From assembly GCA_020152595.1 (NCBI GenBank), contig JAIGNY010000659.1:1281001-1345000 (forward strand): a DNA stretch of 64,000 nt, given 5' to 3'. This document shows positions 25,201 to 36,405 of the stretch, one piece after another (the first letter of the stretch is position 1; each line of letters starts with the position of its first letter). The DNA is from Chiridota heheva (taxonomy: Eukaryota; Echinodermata; Holothuroidea; Apodida; Chiridotidae). Both the position numbers and the translations under genes were made by a program. Below the pieces are notes generated by a model. The model was not told the origin of the DNA, did no database searches, and worked only from the letters and a program-made list of their open reading frames with translations.

Positions 25201-25862
25201 CTCGGGAGTAGATAAAGAACTCTTCGCTTAGCAAAGGATGTCATAGCTCCTCCAGCTCGGGAGTAGATAAAGAACTCTTCGCTTAGCAAAGGATGTCATA
25301 GCTCCTCCAGCTCGGGAGTAGATAAAGAACTCTTCGCTTGGTGCAGGATGTCATAGCTCCTCCAGCTCGGAAGTAGATAAAGAACTCTTCGCTTGGTGCA
25401 GGATGTCATAGCTCGTCCAGCTCGGGAGTAGATAAAGAACTCTTCGCTTGGTGCAGGATGTCATAGCTCCTCCAGCTCGGGAGTAGATAAAGAACTTTTC
25501 GCTTAGCAAAGGATGTCATAGCTCCTCCAGCTCGGGAGTAGATAAAGAACTCTTCGCTTGGTGCAGGATGTCATAGCTCCTCCAGCTCAGGAGTAGATAA
25601 AGAACTCTTCGCTTAGCAAAGGATGTCATAGCTCCTCCAGCTCGGGAGTAGATAAAGAACTCTTCGCTTGGTGCAGGATGTCATAGCTCCTCCAGCTCGG
25701 GAGTAGATAAAGAACTTTTCGCTTAGCAAAGGATGTCATAGCTTTTTCAGCTCTGGAGTAGATAAAGAGCTCTTCGCTTAGCGAGGGATGTCATAGCTCG
25801 TCCAGCTCGGGAGTAGATAAAGAACTCTTTGCTAGGCGCAGGATGTCATAGCTCGCGCAGCT
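19203..25862 (+). repeat. 55-bp satellite array, about 121 units
   Basis: The unit runs GAGTAGATAAAGAACTCTTC, then GCTTGGTGCAGGATGTCATA, then GCTCCTCCAGCTCGG, 55 bp in all. Units are head to tail with no unique spacers. Recurrent subtypes carry GCTTAGCAAAGG, GAAGAAAGTTATAGC, AGTGGAGGATGTTATAG or CTCCTGGAGCTC. A few units have insertions (about 20110-20140, 20320-20335, 20530-20600). Groups of subtypes recur in the same order, so the array has higher-order structure. 55 is not a multiple of 3 and one minus-strand frame of each unit contains CTATGA, so open frames here end within a few units and no protein is implied. Edge units are more diverged, as expected for an array homogenised from within. 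Confidence 0.97.
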
Positions 25863-27215
25863 GGTGGTCAGACCTTAGTCAAACGTAGACGCATTTCTTC
25901 AGATGAAATGTGTTATAATCAGATAACACAGCATCGCATGGACCAATCTGGTAGGCGCTTGCTTCACGAGGTTATTGGGTAATTAATCCGCCAAGAAATG
26001 TAAATTATAATAATCAAGATCCTTAAAAAGGTTTCTGTGACAACTGGACAAACTCCAATCGAGTCGGCTGATCAATCTTCAGGCTTAGGCCTACTTTAAA
26101 TCAAAATACAACTTTTTCAGAATAATTTTAAACAAAATTGTATTTTGCCTGTCTTCAAATATTTCACTTTTGACAATTGGATACATTTATCATTTAGGCA
26201 TACTTGCTTATGCATGCACTGAACTATAAGGGGAAGTTTTTCATCAACCGTTATACAACATTTTTTAGGGGCAGATTAAACTTGTTCGGGCCTCAGGCTG
26301 AGTCTGTACGACTGCATAGGCCCTTTAGTAAATGCAAATTTTCATGAATAACTATGACTTCGTATGACTTTTACTGAAAACCCCGATCTCTTAGAACGCG
26401 CATTTAATTTTGTACACCTAATTTTGACGAGCCCTTAAGACCTAGGCCTTAGTAGACTTATATGTATATGCAGCGCGGGCTATCCGCCCCTGCATTTTTT
26501 GCGTAAATAGTGTCCGCTTTCAGAGATGTTTTTTTTTAAGCTTTGAAAAACTGTCACTGTTTAGACATCTTGTGAGTAAAGAATAAACATCGACATAAAA
26601 CAGTAAAAGAGAAACTGTGATTGTTTACCGTATGCACTCTATTAAACTTTTCGTCCTAAAAACAACGTCACTGCCCAATCATTAAACCTTTGCCCAGAAT
26701 AACACTTTTCACTTCTGTCTATACCTCTTTCCACCATGCCTATAATTTGTTAGAACGCTTTCAAACTTATGTCTTTGCCAGGATGGGCGCCGCCCTAATT
26801 TTCCATAGTGGAGCATTGTGTTATGGGACCCAGGAAAAACCTGCAATATATCGGGATATCCCTTGTTATATACTGAGAGGGATTTTGGGCTGCTTTCATA
26901 TAATTTCTAACAAATTTCATTAATTTTATGCAAAAAATGATGCAAATTCTCAGACGAAATCTAAAGACCCCTTGTTTCCTTTTCACATTATTTTATTATT
27001 TGAGACAAAAAGATCCTACATCAAGTCGTCTGTGGATCAGAGTCATAATTCCTGAGTGGTGGGGACACTGGGATTTTCTCCCACCACTTTCCGGCATAAT
27101 TTAAAATAAGCATATATAACTTGTTGAAAACAACTTCTCCCTACTTTGTGGAAGAAAAACATGGTCCCGTGCACCCCCCACCCCCCTTCACACACACCTT
27201 CTACACCCACAACCA
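25863..27215. other. Non-genic stretch
   Basis: No gene recognised. The plus and minus frames at 26690-26986 overlap each other, have no motif and lack convincing splice context. Confidence 0.4.
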
Positions 27216-27221
27216 CACACC

Positions 27222-27323
27222 CATACGTGTGTAGACCCTACAACTGATGACGTGGGCGTAATCCTATATAACTGGTGACCTACTCACCCATTTATGTGTA
27301 GACCCTACAACTTATGACGTGTT
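27222..27323 (+). repeat. 71-bp duplicated unit
   Basis: GTGTAGACCCTACAACTGATGACGTG at 27228 recurs as GTGTAGACCCTACAACTTATGACGTG about 71 bp later. A shorter relative, GTGTAGACCCTCCTATAACTG, occurs near 13743. Confidence 0.65.
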
Positions 27324-27745
27324 CTGCGTTAGGGTTAAAAGAAATCAGTGTTTGACCAAATAATGCACGTTAGGGTTTGAAATTTCACAGTTTAGGTCTT
27401 AAAATTCTGCGATAGGGTTAAAATAGATCAGTGTTTGACCTAAAAATGCACGTTAAGGTTTGAAATTTCACAGTTTAGGTCTTAGAATTCTGCATTAGGG
27501 TTAAAAGAAATCAATGTTTGACCTAAAAATGCACGTTAGGGTTTGAAATTTCTCAGTTTAGGTCTTAAAATTCTGCAATAGGGTTAAAACTAATTAGTGT
27601 TTGACCTAAAAATGCACGTTAGAGTATGAAATTTCACAGTTTAGGTCTTAAAATTCTGCATTAGGGTTAAAAGAAATCAGTGTTTGACCTAAAAATGCAC
27701 GTTAGGGTTTGAAATTTCATAGGTCTTAAATATCTGCGTTAATAT
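27324..27745 (+). repeat. 83-bp tandem repeat, five units
   Basis: Units start at 27324, 27407, 27490, 27573 and 27656, each opening CTGCRWTAGGGTTAAAA and continuing CAGTGTTTGACCTAAAAATG, CACGTTAGGGTTTGAAATTT and CACAGTTTAGGTCTTAAAAT. TTAGGG appears twice per unit. The last unit decays into GTTAGGCTT-type words to about 27850. No coding signal. Confidence 0.9.
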
Positions 27746-27849
27746 TAAAAATATTAATGTTAGGCTTAAAAAAGCGAGTTAAAGGCTTAAAAATGCGACT
27801 TAAGGTTGAAAAATTTAGTGTTAGCTTACAAACTCACATTAGGCTTTAA

Positions 27850-30560
27850 AAATTCAAGCTGCAGCTTAACAATTTTGGCCACATTTTAGCCCAAAATCAC
27901 ATTGTTTTTTTTATAATATTTTACTTTAAAACGGATGCGGGGAGTGACGTGGAAGGATGAGGGGAGGGGGAGAAGCTGCGTTAGCCATTAATGTGCAAAT
28001 ATCACGTGATCTGTACTTAGTACGGAACAAGCGAAATATTACATTTTTAAAGGAGAAAAAGACATTTTTTTCTCCATCCAACAATTTTCACTTTATGATA
28101 TGATGACATTTTTCGAGATTTTCATATATATAAATTTTTGCCATAATGTGAATCGCACCAAACTTTTTCGAAAAATTCAAAATATGCAAGCGTTTTGCGA
28201 AATATGTAAAAGATCTTTAATTATCACGTGAAGATAGCAACACATAAAGACCTGGCCCCCCAATTTTTTTTTTTTTTTTTATAAAGTTTTTTAACAATTT
28301 TAACATATTTAAAGATGCCCAACTGTCACGTGACGGTAATAAATAACTACCAGCCATAAAAACAAAAGAAGAAAACAAAACAAAAAACGTCTTCTATACT
28401 TTAAAGAGACAATCTCGTCTCAGTTATATTCGTACAATTGTGATATTCATACTTTTATGTTACATACGGGTGTGAATTGTTTCTATTTAAGTATGTATGT
28501 ACAGTGTGCATAGTCACTTTCGCGGCAGGTATTGATTGGTTGTCCTTATTTAGATAAGACCAATAAAAAACGCTGACTGTTATTGTATATTACTGCCCAA
28601 GAGAACACGATATCTTGCCTTTAAGATTTTCAAAATGCAAAAATATGCAGATATTACAATCTATGTCTTAAAGAACCAATTTCAAAACTGTGAACAATAT
28701 CTGCGCAGGAATGGCAAATCAATTAAATCACTTTTTGAAAATTTCTTCTGGTATCTATTGAGACTGATTTGTAGACAAATATCCTTTCAAAATTGAGATG
28801 TGTATACAAATTTCACTTAGCTAAAATATTCAAGAATGTTTCAAAAACCTTCAAATATGCCCAATTTTCACGTGAAGACAGTTGACCTGCCGAAAACATT
28901 TTCTTATTTTCATGATTTACAGAATTGAAAAATATTAAAAGATGCACAATTGTCACGTAACAGCGACACATAAAAACATGCAACAAAAGGTCAAAAATAT
29001 TAATCAATCTATTATTTCTTCATATTTTCAGCATTTAACTTGAGGTGCCTGCTGCGTTGAGTTGGCAAAGACCTATCGCGGGATAAATAGGCCTATGCAT
29101 ATTGTGGGATCAAAATGTTTCTTCACATGTCACTCTCCGACCAATTCATAGTGGAGTGTGTGGTTACATTTCGCCGTTGTATCTCATTCGCTAAGCCCAC
29201 GTAACTTTTTTTCGACAGAAAATTCAACTAATCATTCCCGCATCCTGTGACTCTTGGACATGGTGTGATCTCTATAGTTTTCAATCCTCTTTCTGCCCAT
29301 GCTTGGCATTTCCCGCCCAACCCTTTAGTATCAGAAAAAGAAAAAAAAACACCCCCTCTATATCCCATATTCTCCGCCCCTACAACTTTCAGCAACACAC
29401 CAATTGCCTGCAATCATGCTTTGCGCGGCCAGGCATGGTCTTCATCCCATTACCTTGTCCCTCCCCTCCAATGGACGGGCAATAGCAGTTCCAATCGCAT
29501 ATCCCCCGTAATAAGGCGCATGCACAACATTTGGTCTGGCGTGAACAAACCCTTATTTCTGACACTTCGCTCTGTGCATTAATATTCACGCAAACTGCAC
29601 TGTAGTACTACTAGGCCTACACAGACTTACTACAAACAAATCAACATGCCTGCCCAACGAGCAAAGCTCAGAATGACACTGGAATACCCACTTTAAAGGG
29701 CCTCAACTATCTAATCGAAACTTTTTATCTTCTAAACAACCCTCTGATTAGCCCTTTTACCCCCATTCGTACCCTCCTATTCTTACCCTCCTATTCTTAC
29801 CCTCCCCCATTCGTACCCTCCCCCTCTTACCCCCTCCCCCTTGTAATCTCGTAACGGTGTCACAATCTATGGCTTGACTTTCTTTTTAACTTTAAAAATC
29901 GGTACAAGGCAATCAAGTGAGCAGGCAATTAAAGTAGCATATAACTAATCATCTGCCCCATTGAAACTCATGGTACAAGCGACTAGTTTGGGATACTTTT
30001 CCAACCAGAACACAACAGATTGGGATATGTTGTAATGTACAGTATGTTGTGTGACACAAACCCACCCACACACACACCCACACACACTTTGTAAAAGATA
30101 ATCCACGTCTCTTGTGTATGAGTTCTGTTTCAAGTCGCTGTACTAGTGGCGGGCACGATCATGCATTTTCTAATCAGAATCAGATTCCTTCGTAAATATT
30201 ATAAAGTAGGCAATATATACGGACTTATAGAGTGACAGTTTTTTAATGCAATGTGTTTCTTAGGGCGTATTATATACATGATATAAAGTCGTGAGATTTG
30301 GGGACGAGCCATAAAATTCATGTTGCGCGCCAACAATCGGATCTCCTGTGACACCGGGGTCTGTCAAACACTTACTCACACGTTGTGGCCGCAAGTGATA
30401 TACAACTGGCTGCTACACTAGTATACAGGTATACGATCCCCCTTTCAACCACCGTGGCACATCCCAAAGCAGCAAACAGCCACCATCTGTCCATCCCCGT
30501 GACCAGGGGTCATGGGTCTATTTAGGGGTTTGTTTGGTGATTTATAATTATAACCATTCT
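27850..30560. other. Non-genic stretch with CACGTG-bearing repeats
   Basis: Degenerate repeats with CACGTGA or CACGTAA occur near 28008, 28218, 28313, 28870 and 28944, most preceded by AAAGATGCNCAATTNTC-like sequence. A T run lies at 28266-28280. At 29770-29850 there is a pyrimidine-rich repeat of TACCCTCCTATTCT type, and at 30060-30090 a CA-rich run. The frames at 29247-29589 overlap on both strands and have no recognisable domain. Confidence 0.4.
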
Positions 30561-30563
30561 CAT

Positions 30564-32687
30564 CTACTGAGGGAACCGCCCACTGTGAGTTAGTTCCATT
30601 TGATCAAGTATACTTTGGGATATTTGTTCAATGTAGGCAAAACTTAAGTCATTTGCACAAAAGGTGGAATGAAGCCAAAACGCCAGAGCAAATTTCGTTG
30701 CGCAAAAAACAGCCATTATCAGAATGAAAACGGAGCACAAAGAGACACTGATGGGGAACCACCCGGTAGGAAAGGAACGGTTTGTCCCTCTTGTAAAGGA
30801 GGTGATGTGACATGTCGTGATCTCAAGTAGGTTGCTGTCTTCACGCGTCACCTGGTGCCATTGACTCGGCTCAATTGAACTCATATTTGTTGACTCATAA
30901 AAATCATCTCTTTGAACCGAAAAGAAACTAGACGCACAAGAACTATACGCAGTAATTTTCACATTTTCCGGTGAAGTCTTACAATTTGTTATTTCAGAAA
31001 TCCCACAGTTTTCTTGGGAGTTTGCTGAATCCAGTTCACTCGTTAATGAGGTGAACTGATCAGCTGATGATGGCCTTGATGGATCAAATCCGCGACATTT
31101 TGCTCCTTGACAAATCGATTCATTCCTAGAAACTGTGTTTGAAGTGATAATGGATCCAGATGTGTTGTGGGATGCACATGCTATGGTGTAAAAGTCTTTG
31201 TTAAATGCTGAATTCGAACCTAATCTTATTGTCGAAGATGGTAATTGTGTATTATTTTGTTCACTCCAAAACGGATTCGAAAAAGCTGAGTGAAATAGAT
31301 CTGTGGATGGGGGAATAACCAACTGAAGATCTGACGTTGAACGTGATCTTTCTGTCCAAAACATTTGTTTTTCATTTTCATACTGTAAGTTTTCTTCTGA
31401 GTGAGTTCGGTATATCTTCATTGATGGAGCCGGTACAGCAACCTTTAATGTTGTTACTCTTAACCTCTCTGTTCCCTGCAAAGAAGCACCATATGTTTCT
31501 CTTGTGGATTCTAAATTTGAGATTGATCGGCATGAGAAGACGATCAAATCGTCGTCGTTTTCCACCCAGAAAGGTACCAAAGTGGTACCTCGTTGCTCAG
31601 TGATACCTCGTTGCTCAGTAATACTTCGTTGCTCAGTGCTACTTCGCTGCTCAGTGCTACCTCGTTGCTCACCTCGTTGCTCACCTCGCTGCTCACCTCG
31701 CTGCTCACCTCGCTGCTCACCTCGCTGCTCACCTTGTTGCTCACCTCGTTGCTCACCTCGTTGCTCACCTCGCTGCTCACATCGTTGCTCACCTCGCTGC
31801 TCACCTCGTTGCCCACCTCGCTGCTCACCTCGTTGCTCACCTCGTTGCTCACCTCGCTGCTCACCTCGTTGCTCACCTCGTTGCTCACCTCTTTCCTCAC
31901 CTCGTTGCTCACCTCGTTGCTCACCTCGTTGCTCACCTCTTTGCTCACCTCGTTGCTCACCTCGTTGCTCACCTCGTTGCTCACCTCGCTGCTCACCCCT
32001 TTGCTCACCCCCTTGCTCATACCGTTGCTCACCCCGTTGCTCACCCCGCTGCTCACCCCGTTGCTCACCTCGCTGCTCACCTCGTTGCTCACCTTGTAGC
32101 CCACCTCGTAGCTCACCTCGCTGCTCACCTCGTTGCTCACCTCGTTGCTCACCTCGCTGCTCACCTCGTTGCTCACCTCGTTGCTCACCTCTTTCCTCAC
32201 CTCGTTGCTCACCTCGTTGCTCACCCCGTTGCTCACCCCGCTGCTCACCCCGTTGCTCACCCCGCTGCTCACCCCGCTGCTCACCCCCTTGCTCACCCCG
32301 TTGCTCACCCCGCTGCTCACCCCGCTGCTCACCTCGTTGCTCACCTCGTTGCTCACCTCGTTGCTCACCTCGCTGCTCACCTCGCTGCTCATCCGATAGA
32401 ACCTCACATTGTGGTCTTTTTGCAGACGATTTTATACATTTCGAGGAGACATGATCCCCTTCTTCCCGTAGACTAATTTGCGCAACAGTTTCTAGTAATG
32501 CATGTAAACCACCAGTCTCTTGGTGTTTCTCTTCTGATAGTCGATGAGTGTCGCTTTTACCCGGCACTTCTTCGCGCTCGAAAAGGTAACTTGAATGTGC
32601 ACGAAGTCTCTCCAGCTGCTCGCGGAGCAAGTGTTTAGCAATTTGAAATGGGTCCCGATTTGGTGACGATATGGCGGAAGACTCCAT
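30564..32687 (-). CDS. EQRG-repeat protein with C-terminal membrane segment
   Basis: Single open frame of 707 residues with start and stop; I do not recognise the family. Residues 1-99 are hydrophilic and partly helical (FQIAKHLLREQLERLRAHSS). Residues 100 to about 367 are some 67 copies of a four-residue EQRG unit with variants such as EERG, ELRG, EQGG and EQRY. Residues 368-641 are serine/threonine-rich, with three similar basic-serine motifs: RSISNL (387-392), RTHSEENL (427-434) and RSTSDL (449-454), the kind phosphorylated by basophilic kinases. Residues about 645-671 (starting PISVSLCSVFILIMAVF) form one strong hydrophobic membrane helix, followed by a 36-residue tail. There is no signal peptide, so a C-terminally anchored protein with its bulk in the cytoplasm is the likely topology (inference). 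The start has A at -3 and G at +4. A MITE lies 84 bp upstream. It could also be one large exon of a longer gene. Expression is unproven. Confidence 0.6.
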   Translation of the reverse strand: MESSAISSPNRDPFQIAKHLLREQLERLRAHSSYLFEREEVPGKSDTHRLSEEKHQETGGLHALLETVAQISLREEGDHVSSKCIKSSAKRPQCEVLSDEQRGEQRGEQRGEQRGEQRGEQRGEQRGEQRGEQGGEQRGEQRGEQRGEQRGEQRGEQRGEQRGEERGEQRGEQRGEQRGEQRGEQRGEQRGELRGGLQGEQRGEQRGEQRGEQRGEQRGEQRYEQGGEQRGEQRGEQRGEQRGEQRGEQRGEQRGEQRGEQRGEERGEQRGEQRGEQRGEQRGEQRGEQRGGQRGEQRGEQRCEQRGEQRGEQRGEQQGEQRGEQRGEQRGEQRGEQRGEQRGSTEQRSSTEQRSITEQRGITEQRGTTLVPFWVENDDDLIVFSCRSISNLESTRETYGASLQGTERLRVTTLKVAVPAPSMKIYRTHSEENLQYENEKQMFWTERSRSTSDLQLVIPPSTDLFHSAFSNPFWSEQNNTQLPSSTIRLGSNSAFNKDFYTIACASHNTSGSIITSNTVSRNESICQGAKCRGFDPSRPSSADQFTSLTSELDSANSQENCGISEITNCKTSPENVKITAYSSCASSFFSVQRDDFYESTNMSSIEPSQWHQVTREDSNLLEITTCHITSFTRGTNRSFPTGWFPISVSLCSVFILIMAVFCATKFALAFWLHSTFCANDLSFAYIEQISQSILDQMELTHSGRFPQ
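31583..32395 (-). repeat. 12-bp coding minisatellite, about 67 units
   Basis: The unit on the plus strand is TCACCTCGTTGC with TCGCTGC and CCCGTTGC variants. It encodes E-Q-R-G on the minus strand. Because the period is a multiple of 3 and the unit lacks stop words in any phase, all six frames stay open across it. The long plus-strand frame at 31504-32454 (CSPR repeats) is a consequence of that, not a second gene. Confidence 0.95.
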
Positions 32688-32770
32688 TATACTAGAAAAG
32701 AAGAAAAGATGGATATCAATACCATATCCTTGGTCATATCCTGATCACATATTACATCAAGAAACACGTT

Positions 32771-33183
32771 AAGATTAGTTTAGTGCACAAACATATCCAT
32801 CTTATGTGAAAGAGCACTTCAAAAGAAACAAAATGGTGTAGTAAGCGTTCACAAATCTTATTCCGTTAACAGGTTAAGGAGATATTCAAATTCAAAGCTC
32901 TCTCTTACTGTTTTTCTGTGTAGAAATGACTGGTGTAGTGAGTCTACTATAGCAAGTTGGCGTTTTTATCCTCACATTCTTAACAATTGTTAATGTCTTT
33001 TGAAGAAAGCTTACAAAAAAAAATCACTATTTTAATTATTTTTCCTCAAACTTTCTTCAGATGGTATATTATAAATAGGCCTTACCCTTCGTAGATGCAG
33101 TTTTACAACTTCTTTTGACATATCCCATGGTTTTTAAGCCACAAAATCGCAGGACAAAACTCAGATATCTCCGTAACGGATCC
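32771..33183 (+). mobile_element. MITE family 3, partial copy (5' of the EQRG gene)
   Basis: It begins AAGATTAGTTTAGTG (family end AAAGGATTAGTTCAGTGG) and shares with the complete copy at 52312-52875 the words CATCTTATGTGAAAGAGCACTTC, AGAAACAAAATGGTG and TGTAGAAATGACT. It also shares the interior CTTTCTTCAGATGGTATATT and TTTTGACATATCCCAT. The right arm decays after ATATCTCCGTAACGGA. It sits directly upstream of the start codon at 32687, so it could supply 5' untranslated or promoter sequence. Confidence 0.75.
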
Positions 33184-33589
33184 ACATTTTAATCACGATA
33201 GCTGGCCTTTAAAAGTAATTTTTGCAGAAAATCTTTATAAACTGCGACTGTCTAACGGTAAGACATAATAAGAAGTTACCACTTTTCTTCAAATTTCTCG
33301 AAAATTCCACTGTAAATTTTAAAAGCGCACAGTGAAAAAATAATTTATATGCCATTATTTCATATCGTGAAGAAAAATTTGAACCATTCGCAGTAGTTGA
33401 GCTCCCCGCGCTCGAAATTTTTCTGATTCTTCCTATACAATATTTGAATTTGGATGATTCATTGTGGGATACCTCCGTAAAGTATCTCCAGATCGGGAGA
33501 CCGAAACTGTTCTCCAGATCGAGAGTACCAACCGGACTTAAAATAGCATCCCTACTTTCCCAAAATTTTGTTTTATGGATTTTCTACCA

Positions 33590-34446
33590 CCACCCCAACC
33601 CTAATTCTATATCTATGTCTCCTTACCACCCAACCCTAATTCTATATTTGTTTCCTTACCCCCCCCCTTCTGCAACTCTAATTCTATATTCATGTCTCCT
33701 TACCACCCCAACCCTAATTCTATATCTATGTCTCCTTACCACCCCAACCCTAATTCTATATATATGTCTCGTTACCACTCCAACCCTATCTCTATATTTA
33801 TGTCTCCTTACCACCCTAACCATAATTCTATATCTATGTCTCCTTACCAACCCAACCCTAATTCTATGTTTATGTCTCCTTACCACCCCACACTAATTCT
33901 ATATTTATGTTTGCTTACTACCCAACCCTAATTCTATATCTGTCTCCTAACCACCCAACCCTAATTCTATATTTATCTCCTTACCCCCTCCCCCCTCCAA
34001 CCCTTATTCTATATTTATGTCTCCTTACCACCCCAACCCTAATTCTCAATGTATGTATCCTTACCAACCCAACCCTAATTCTATGTTTATGTCTCCTTAC
34101 CACCCCACACTAATTCTATATTTATGTTTGCTTACTACCCAACCCTAATTCTATATTTGTCTCCTTACCACCCCAACCCTAATTCTATATCTATGTCTCC
34201 TTACCACCCGTAATCCTAATTCTATATTTATGTTTCCTTACTACCACCCCAATGCTAATTCTATATTTATGTCTCCTTACCATCCCCAACCCTAATTCTA
34301 TATCTATGTCTCCCTACCACCTTAAGCCTAATTCTATATTTATGTCTCCTTACCACCCCAACCCTTATTCTATATTGATGTCTCCTTACCACCCCAACCC
34401 TAATTCTACTATCTATGTTTCCTTACCACCCCAACCCTAATTCTAG
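33590..34446 (+). repeat. 36-bp minisatellite, roughly 23 units
   Basis: The unit is ACCCCAACCCTAATTCTATA followed by TCTATGTCTCCTTACC, 36 bp, with frequent small indels and TATTTATG/TATTTGTC variants. 36 is a multiple of 3, so long open frames arise (33444-33896 and others) without coding meaning. Each unit contains one AACCCTAA word. Confidence 0.93.
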
Positions 34447-34560
34447 GGAATTACGACGAGAAACCCCCAGGTTACAACGAGATACCCCCGGTTACGACGA
34501 GATACCCCCAGGTTATGACGAGATATTCCCAGGTTATTATGACAAGATACCCGCTAATTA
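34447..34560 (+). repeat. 21-bp minisatellite, short block
   Basis: About five units of AGGTTAYGACGAGATACCCCC. The block ends with CGAGATACCCGCTAATTAAG-like sequence that recurs after the longer block at 34735-35325. Confidence 0.9.
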
Positions 34561-34734
34561 AGATTGTTAAATCAGTTGCCCCTTCATTTGCAAACCTCTT
34601 GTGAATATTTCCAACATTTGTATATCAGCTGAGATTATGCCTACCAAACCTAAGACTGCCAAGGTATACCTGTTTTTAAAACGGCAATTCTTTACTCATA
34701 AATATTTTAATATATAAATATTGTTTATATTCAT

Positions 34735-35325
34735 CCCCAAGTTATGACGAGATCCCAGGTTATAACGAGATACCTCCAGGTTACGACGAGAAACCCCCAG
34801 GTTACGACGAGATACCCCAAGGTTACGGCGAGATACCCCAGGTTATGACGAGATACCCCCAGGTTATAACGAGATACCCCCTGGTTATAACGAGATACCT
34901 CCAGGTTACGACGAGATACCCACAGGTTACGACGAGATACCCCCAGTTTATGACGAGATACCCCCTGGTTATGACGAGATACCCCCAGCTTATGACGAGA
35001 TACCTCAGGTTACGACGAGAAACCCCCAGGTTATGACGAGATACCCCCAGGTTATGACGAGATACCCCCAGGTTACGACGAGATACCCCCAGGTTATGAC
35101 GAGATACCCCCAGGTTATGACGAGATACCTCAGGTTACGACGAGAAACCCCCAAGTTATGACGAGATATTCCCAGCTTATGACGAGATACCCTCAGGTTA
35201 CGACGAGATACCCCCAGGTTACGACACGATACCCCCAGGCTTTGACATGATACCCCAAGTTACGACGAGAAACCCCCAAGTTATGACGAGATATTCCCAG
35301 GTTATGACGAGATACCCGATAATTA
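34735..35325 (+). repeat. 21-bp minisatellite, long block
   Basis: About 27 units of AGGTTATGACGAGATACCCCC, mixing TTATGACG, TTACGACG and TTATAACG subtypes. Its downstream flank (AATTAAGATTGCTAAATCAG, AAGGTATACCTGTTTTTAAA, GGCAATTCTTTACTCATAAA) repeats the flank of the short block, but lacks about 85 bp in the middle. Confidence 0.93.
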
Positions 35326-35534
35326 AGATTGCTAAATCAGTTGCCCTGCCAAGGTATACCTGTTTTTAAAAACGGCAATTCTTTACTCATAAATAGTTAT
35401 AGACCAGTTTCCGTTTCTCGAAGCTATTAGAAAAGGGAATTTTTAATAGATTATATGACTTCCTTCTTAAGTGTAATGTCTTAATCTTATATGATCTGAT
35501 GATTATCGGTTTGGGTTTCTCCCTGGCGGATCTG

Positions 35535-36287
<753 letters not shown>

Positions 36288-36405
36288 AACACCTGTGGGC
36301 AGATCCACTGCTCATGCTTTGTTACACTTTTAAGATTATTCAGGCTTTTGAAGATAGATTTTTTGTTTACGGCACTTTCTTGGACCTTTCTAAAGCGTTC
36401 GACAC

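Noticed and set aside
19203..25862. CRISPR-like regular array
   Set aside because: Units abut head to tail with no unique spacers, the unit is 55 bp, and the context is a eukaryotic repeat-rich region.
29247..29589. Overlapping plus and minus frames of 60-111 codons
   Set aside because: No motif, no splice context, both strands open in a locally C-rich stretch.
31504..32454. Plus-strand 316-codon CSPR-repeat frame opposite the EQRG gene
   Set aside because: Forced open by the stop-free 12-bp repeat; its unique ends are short and lack any domain.
33444..34440. Frames of 60-150 codons in the 36-bp minisatellite
   Set aside because: The period is a multiple of 3, so any stop-free phase stays open. 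No unique coding flank.
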